The notes below the pieces were generated by a model. That model was not told the DNA's origin. It ran no database searches and saw only the letters and a program-made list of their open reading frames with translations. A program made the position numbers and the translations under genes. Below are positions 57,813 through 64,000 of a DNA stretch of 64,000 nucleotides, one piece after another. Each line of letters starts with the position of its first letter. The first letter of the stretch is position 1. Origin of the DNA: Azolla caroliniana (lineage: Eukaryota; Polypodiophyta); the NCBI GenBank assembly GCA_043228905.1, contig JBHGNT010000015.1, forward strand, positions 3,286,001 to 3,350,000. The letters run 5' to 3'.

Positions 57813-57951
57813 TCTCTATCACACACCCACCCACCCACACATTCAAAATTCTAATTCTCTCTATCACACAGTTTACAGTTCTGTGGATTGAAGAAGAAGA
57901 AGAAGAAGAAGAAGAAGACGACGACGACGACGAAAGCCTTGGCCGTTCGAG
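57813..57951 (+). promoter_or_regulatory. RAR1 5' flank / 5' UTR
   Basis: The short interval between the LINE end and the RAR1 ATG. It contains ccca/caca units, a second copy of attctaattctctctatcac (about 57,850), and (GAA)n-(GAC)n at about 57,893-57,932. No clear TATA box is seen. The native promoter must be here or displaced behind the LINE and LTR. Confidence 0.45.
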
Positions 57952-60900
57952 ATGACGACGGTGCAGCGATGCCAGAGGATCGGCTGCTCCTCCACCTTCT
58001 CGCCAGATGATAACGCTGAAGGAAGCTGCCGATATCATCCTGGGGTATGTATGTATGTATGTATGTATGTATGTATGAATCTTCCGGCCACTTTTTTCTT
58101 CTTCTGTTTTGCTTCGTTGCCATATCCTCCTCAGGCCAAGTAGAAGATTACCTAGAATGCGATGTGCTAAAATACTGTTTTTCTTTGTTTATGAAGATTG
58201 AATCTATAATAGGTTAGATCATTTGGCTAGACTGCATATGCAGATTGAACCTATCAGAGCATATCCGCTTCATAGCAAGTTTGAATCTTTCTACAGACAT
58301 TCCTAAGGCTCGAACTGATATGTTTGTCTACCACGAGTAGGCAGAATAAATTTTCATATGAACTTCATTGGTGAGGCCCTCAAATGCTACCATGTATGGG
58401 AAGGTTCAGTCTATAATGTGTTAGATCAGATGCAATGTAGTTGTGAGGATCGTACTGTCAGTTATAGACACCTTGCATAGGAAGACGAGTGTGTAATATA
58501 ATAGGGCATTTACTATCCAGTTGTGAGGCTTTATATATTAGGTATATCTGTATACCTTGCATCTTTTTATACCATTCATTTGTTTCAATTGGATTTATAA
58601 TGTGCTAGAGCATATAGGAGGGTCAAACTTCTACCTTGAATAGGAAGATTGAGCTTCTGATATGTTTGGTTTTATACGTCTTATTTGCGGGGATCAGATT
58701 GCCACTTTAAATAGGGAGATTGTGACTTTAATATGCTAGATCATATGAAACGAGGCCAAAGGTATCAGAGTTGTCTGGCGTGAATAGGAAAATTGAGTCT
58801 GTAATAAGTTCAATCATATTTGATGGGGATAAAACTGTCAATTGTAATGTGTAATACAACCACACAACATTCATCCATCAATTAAATACTTTATTTACTT
58901 TTTATTATGTATATGCCTACCTTGAATAGGAAGGCCGAGTTTGTAATATATATTATGTTAGATCACGTGGCATTCATTTGTGAAGCCCATTGAAGAAGCA
59001 TATGTGCAGGAGATATCCAGTCTATGATGTGTTTGATCATATGTGGTCCATTTGTGAGGCACAAGAATGACAGATAGAACTATCTTGAATAAGAAGATTT
59101 AGTCTATAATAGGCTAGGTAAAAAAACTATCCATTCGTGAAATTCAAACTGTCAGATATGGTACCTTGCATAAGAAGAATGAGTCTGTGATTTCCATTGT
59201 AAGGCTCAAAGTTGTTAGAGATCTCTACGTCAACTAGGAAGATATTCTCTGTAATATGTAAATCATCTATCTGGTTTCATTTGTGGGGTTAAGCATCCAG
59301 TTTTCTTCCTTGAATCGGAAGTTTAAGTTTGTTATATCTTAGATCATATGCTGTTCATTTGTGAGGCTAAAGGTGGAAGATATTTCAGATCATGTCCATT
59401 ATGAGGTTCAAACTGTCATATATTTCCAGCAATTTTTTTATTCATGCTTATATGGAGGAAATGTGACCATCCAAGTCTTTATGAAACCAAAAACATAGAA
59501 CATTGATGGTGATTTGTGCATATGCCATGTCTTTTCAATTGTGGATAGTTGCGATGTGTTTTAACCTATGAATTAGCTCAGACAGGAATCCTAAACCATG
59601 GTTTCATGAAATACATCTCTTTCATGATTAAGATCATTTGAGGCATGTGTTGATGGGACTAGACATAAATATTCCTAACCATGGGAGGGATGGAGGGAGT
59701 AACAGTGAGTGTCTTTCATGATTAAGGTCATTTGAGGCATGTGTTGATGGGACTAGACATAAATTTTCCTAACCATGGGAGGGATGGAGGGAGTAACAGT
59801 GAGGGAGAGAGAGAGTAACAGTTTTTATATTTATCCTGTCTGCTGAAACATGACCTGTTGCTGGTGTTGAATGGGACCTCGGTGCGTGCTCAATATCCAA
59901 GAACAGCCTGTAAGTGAAATGCATCATTTATTTATTGTTAAATTAAAGATTTATCAATCACTTGAATGCTTAGTCTGCATCTGCATCTGCACCTATACTA
60001 TTTGAGCTGTTAATTTCCTATTTCTAGACATAGCTTCTGTCAGTATTAATCAGATGTCCTCTTTAATTCCTCTCTATTGTATTCATATTTTTGACTGCCT
60101 CCTCGAACCCCTTGTCTCAAAAGATGAATCATGATAGTTCTTTATGAAAGGAACAAAGTCAATGTTGTGAAAATAAAACGAGTCCGCTAAATAACATTGG
60201 TTGATTATGTGAGAGACATATGTATACAACTTCTTCAAGTATCTGGGAAGAATATATCATGTTGTCCCCATCTCCTGTACTGTTTTCTATCTATTTGCGA
60301 ATAATAACTTTTTAATCCCATGTTTTGTTTTAAAGTCATACAAAATTAAAGTTCCACTGCTTGATCAATCTTACGTTAATTCCCTGCTTTGGTTATATCA
60401 ATTCTATATATACAAATACTTCTATATTTCAGCTTTCTTAGAGTCCGCCCACAGTTTGATGCACTTCACAATTTCGACACCCTTTGGAAGATTGAGAGAA
60501 TAGGAGGCTAATGAGTTTGTTGGGAATGTTTTATATTTGTGTTGTAAAAGTTTGAAATTGCTGATCAATGATTGTCAACATTTCTGTGAATTATATCCTT
60601 GTTATGTTTCAGCAAGAAGTTTCATTTATGATATTTCTATTTTAAAGTCTTCAGCATGCTACTTCTTTTGGTGCAGCCATTCTTCCATGATGGGGGCAAG
60701 GAATGGAAGTGCTGCAAGCAGAAGAGCCACGACTTCACTTTATTTCTTGAAATTCCTGGGTAGGTTACAATTGCTGTATGTATCTCAACTGGACTTGGAC
60801 AATCTTGTGTGGCATCAAAATTCATTGATGTGATAGAAGCCTACATTGTTGGTTTATTATGATTGGGTATATTATTGAGTAGTGCTGACATGAGTTTGCT

Positions 60901-62417
60901 TGGATGCATGATGTGATAGACACCTACATTTTTCACTTCAATAATGATTAGCATATCCAATTCAATAGTGATTATACAATGTGGTATTGTGTTTGACTGT
61001 ATGATTTTCTTTCATTTCGTCAAATGTTTAATTTTTCCCCTTGATTTTTTGTTTTGTTTCATCTCTTACAAGAGGTGATACATGTATTTCTTGCTGTATA
61101 TGTTTGTTTGTATATGCGCATACACCTACACAATTGCTCATACTCTCTGTATGTGCATGCGTGTATACATGGGGACATGTTTGCACAAGTTTCTAGCTCA
61201 TGCTTCTATAATTTGCTGTTGCTCAACTGTTTTCATTCCAGATTGTTTCTGGTTTTCAGAGTCAAGATGGTGTTCTTGATAGGATTCCTTTAAATATTTT
61301 TGGAAATGAGTCCTTAATTATTCTAGAAATGTCACTAGCGCAATCACAGATGCTCAAACTCATCAGTATAGAAGGGTTTATTAACTTCTGGCAAAATGCA
61401 TGCACGACCAAGGATTTTAAGTCCTAAATCCAATGGAGGATCTGGAATACTATTGCGAACTGCAATCAATTGCTGAAATAGAATGACAATATATTAGGAT
61501 GACTAAGCAAGTTTTTCACTAAAATACTTAATTTTACAAGCAGCATCTTTATGTATGATGTATTTTACACTGAAAAATTTAGTCAGCCTGGTCGCACAGT
61601 AAGGGTTGTTAACTTGATACATTTTGTATTTTTGCCCACAGGTGTACAACAGGTAAGCATACTTCCGAGAAGCCCCAGACAACATTCACTTCTGCAAGAA
61701 AAAATACTCATTTGACACCAGCTACACAAATCAGTACGTTACCTGTAACCAGGGAAGCTTGTTCAAGATGTAGACAAGGGTTTTTCTGTGCTGATCATGG
61801 TACGCTATCTTATAAGTTGGCTTCTCTTAATTCACAGACAGCACAACAAAAACTCAAAAGTTGAATATTTTGTTTGAAGGTACTCAGCCAGGAGTTAATA
61901 CTTCTTTGAAGGTGTCAAAAGTAACAAACAATACAGATTCTGTAAAGAAGGATCAGGACCAACCAAGAACTATTGATATCAATGCACAACAAGTTTGCAA
62001 AAAATGTAAGAGGACTTTTACAGAGATGGACAACCATGATACTGCATGCAACTATCATCCAGGACCTCCTCTCTTCCATGATAGATCACGGGGTGTAAGT
62101 TGTCTCTTTTGTTCACTTTTTCTTTATGTGTTTAGATTCATCGTTATATGCCATACTTTTAATGAAGGAATGCATGAACATGCACATTCAGGTCAAAATA
62201 TTCTTAATAAGAACATAATTAGGCATCCTGATTTCAAAAATGAAACAAATTTTGCTGAACTCAAATTTCTACGTGATTGTCTGAAATATATTTGCTCAAA
62301 CTTACTGATAACTTTATTGGTGTGCAGTGGTCGTGTTGTAATGTGCACGTTCAGGAATTCAATGAGTTTCTGGAAATACCCCCTTGCACTAAAGGCTGGC
62401 ACCAAGGAACTTTGTGA
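57952..62417 (+). CDS. RAR1: RAR1 co-chaperone, CHORD-containing disease-resistance protein
   Basis: RAR1 stabilises NLR immune receptors with SGT1 and HSP90 in the cytosol and nucleus. Exons: 57952-58044, 60677-60759, 61642-61799, 61838-62094, 62328-62417. All introns have GT-AG ends and matching phases, giving 226 aa, the usual length in plants. CHORD-I (residues 7-65) has C7, C12, C26, H29, C43, C44, H49, C60 and H65, with PFFHDGGKEWKCCKQKSHDF. The plant-specific CCCH motif is CSRCRQGFFCADH (C99, C102, C108, H111). CHORD-II (165-222) has YHPGPPLFHDRSRG joined to WSCCNVHVQEFNEF and PPCTKGWH. No CS domain follows, as in plant RAR1 and unlike animal CHORDC1. CHORD-II opens C165-x2-C168 where CHORD-I has C-x4-C. 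Intron 1 is 2.6 kb. Confidence 0.95.
58045..58079 (+). repeat. (GTAT)n at the RAR1 exon 1 donor
   Basis: The donor GT is the first unit of a run of about eight GTAT repeats, so several identical GTATGT sites lie 4 bp apart. Confidence 0.9.
58185..59430 (+). repeat. degenerate minisatellite in RAR1 intron 1
   Basis: About a dozen diverged units of roughly 75-85 bp. Shared pieces recur in the same order: ttgaataggaagattgag, tctgtaatatg, ttagatcatatg, catttgtgaggct, caaactgtcagat. Units vary in length and several are partial. No protein is encoded. Confidence 0.75.
59618..59805 (+). repeat. 94-bp tandem duplication in RAR1 intron 1
   Basis: Two nearly identical units starting tctttcatgattaag and ending gagtaacagtgag, offset by exactly 94 bp, with two or three differences. 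Confidence 0.9.
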
Positions 62418-64000
62418 CATTATGGGATGTCTGAATAGCGATGCAGGGTACTGACCCTAGAATTGGATCTATATTGCTAGAAAACAGTGTATTTTCCTCT
62501 GGAGCCTTGGAATGTGTCATTCTTTTAGAGCTACAGTTCATGATCAATGGAAGAAAGCACAAACCAAATCAGGATATTTTGACAAAGTCTTACTGTTTTT
62601 CATCTCATGTTGTTTCTGTTTCAGATGATTTGTCAAGATAATGGTTGGTGTCAGCAGTTACTTTCAAAATCTTACAAGGGTTGTGGAATTGTTTTCCTTT
62701 GATGCGTCTTACAACATACTGTATCATTACCCAAATAGGTCCCTGTTTTTTTAATACATCTTTCAAACACATGACTATTTTGTATAAATTTTTGTGGGTC
62801 GTTATTTGTGAGAAAATTATATGGACCTATGTTAACTAATTGTTGTCAACTATATGTAGATGTTCAAGCTGGAGATCATGATCAATGTAGATTGTCCCAG
62901 AGGTTCCCCTGAGGTCTCTTATCTAGTTACACTAGAGATGCTTGATAAATGGAAAGTAATTGTACATGTCATCGTGTGTCACTCAGATATTGCAACATAC
63001 CTTGAGCCTTCTAAACTATTCCTAATATGGATAGACTAGCATAGACATATATTATGGTTTACAATGTGGTGTTTGAATCCTCATACCTAGAAAAAATTCC
63101 CATAATGGAGTCTTTACATCACGGTCCAATAACTCAATAGTTTAGTGTCTAGATTGGGCAATCAGCATGTAATGTCAATGATAACAAACAAACGGATACA
63201 GACAATTGGGAAATGTAAAGAGATTATTCAAAATAGAGGGCTCTTAAATGGTTTTGTAAGATTGCATAGACTTTACATAACCTTACCTTCTTGTATAGGG
63301 TTGTAAAACTATGGAATGAATTGTTCTTAGGTATTCACTAGAGTCTGGTTGGAGAACATAGACACAAGAAGGTTATGGACATGGTGGCAATTGAACTTGG
63401 GTTTATCATTGCAAGGAACTTTTCTATCTCTAGATCATTGATGCAAATGAAGTGTTACTCAAAATCACAAAGGAGCTTCCACAAGAAGTAAAGTACCTAT
63501 GGATTTACTAATGAAATTTGACTCAAAATGTGAAGAACAGTACATCATGTGAGAAACTACTTCTAGGTTTCAATATATTAATGGTTGAGGGTCTGAGATC
63601 TCTTTCTTAATTTCATGGATGGTGTGCAACGTCATTCTTAATTGGTGGACTAATTTGTCTAGTTAACTTTGTTAACAAATGAAAACTCAACTTGATAACT
63701 AGTGACATGAGAAATTCCTCTTTTGCCAACTTAAGAGCGACTTGGGATGTCTCAACCATGGAAGTTTGAGGCAAGAGAAGGTTTGTGATGCCCTTAGATG
63801 TTCTTGGTCACATTCACACCACACTAATGATTTAAATGAGTTTACAACCTATACAGATAAGTTCAAGTAGTCTTTGAACTTTCATCATATGATGGTGATA
63901 GATCATTGCAACTATTTGTCTTAAACAAGAAAATCCTAGCCAACAGAAATGTTGGAAAACCCAAAATCTGAGGGAAAACCAACAGATACAGACATGCTTT
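62418..64000. other. RAR1 3' flank, no further gene recognised
   Basis: Probably holds the RAR1 3' UTR at its start. The rest is AT-rich with only short open frames. A stretch at about 63,720-63,960 has scattered protein-like runs but no domain that I can name. Confidence 0.5.

Noticed and set aside
58185-59430. CRISPR-like array
   Set aside because: Units are diverged, adjacent and of variable length, without constant repeats and unique spacers; the host is a plant.
57952-62417. Animal-type CHORDC1 (melusin family) identity
   Set aside because: There is a CCCH motif between the CHORDs and no CS domain after CHORD-II, which is the plant RAR1 layout.
63720-63960. Possible retroelement gag fragment near the right edge
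   Set aside because: Protein-like runs are short, frames change repeatedly, and no motif such as a zinc knuckle is visible.

Overview
The window is nuclear DNA of a land plant. Two conserved host genes lie at its ends: RAD50 on the minus strand (1-12,523, running off the left edge) and RAR1 on the plus strand (57,952-62,417). RAR1 has two CHORD zinc modules with the plant-type CCCH motif between them. Kilobase introns, plant L1-type LINEs, Ty1/copia and chromodomain Ty3/gypsy elements and tRNA-derived SINEs fit this. I cannot place the plant more finely from sequence alone.

Layout. (1) 1-12.5 kb: RAD50 exons 1-19 from the start codon through the zinc hook into the returning coiled coil; the last part of the protein is outside the window. 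Introns 1, 10 and 14 carry LINE fragments, all antisense to RAD50. (2) 12.5-22.7 kb: AT-rich intergenic DNA with a promoter-proximal minisatellite, a decayed L1 fragment and a solo LTR with perfect 5-bp target-site duplications (TSDs). (3) 22.7-31.2 kb: a hAT-type element with an 8-bp TSD and inverted termini, split by a decayed chromodomain Ty3/gypsy element (Gypsy-1). (4) 31.7-40.4 kb: a SINE, then a second decayed Ty3/gypsy element (Gypsy-2). Its 3' LTR is split by a LINE (11-bp TSD), which is itself split by an L1 element (18-bp TSD). (5) 40.4-55.5 kb: a Russian-doll copia cluster. Copia-A (TSD aagta) sits in a SINE; Copia-B (TSD gattt) sits in the Copia-A reverse transcriptase; Copia-C, with a full 1,338-codon gag-pol frame, sits in Copia-B. 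Copia-C has non-matching flanks, and the Copia-B RT/RNase H region is missing. (6) 55.5-57.8 kb: a LINE split by another solo LTR (TSD ctgac), ending about 140 bp before the RAR1 start codon. (7) 57.9-62.4 kb: RAR1, five exons, 226 aa, with a degenerate minisatellite in intron 1. (8) 62.4-64 kb: no gene recognised.

Function. RAD50 acts in DNA double-strand break repair with MRE11 and NBS1. RAR1 is a co-chaperone partner of SGT1 and HSP90 in NLR-based disease resistance. The two genes are not functionally linked; the ~45 kb between them is almost entirely transposable elements. I found no CRISPR array, no rRNA and no confident functional tRNA. No wholly new biological system is evident. The most unusual signals are the hybrid Copia-C junction, the altered second CHORD in RAR1, a tRNA-like hairpin straddling an LTR edge, and a recurrent LINE/SINE 3'-tail family in the RAD50 introns.
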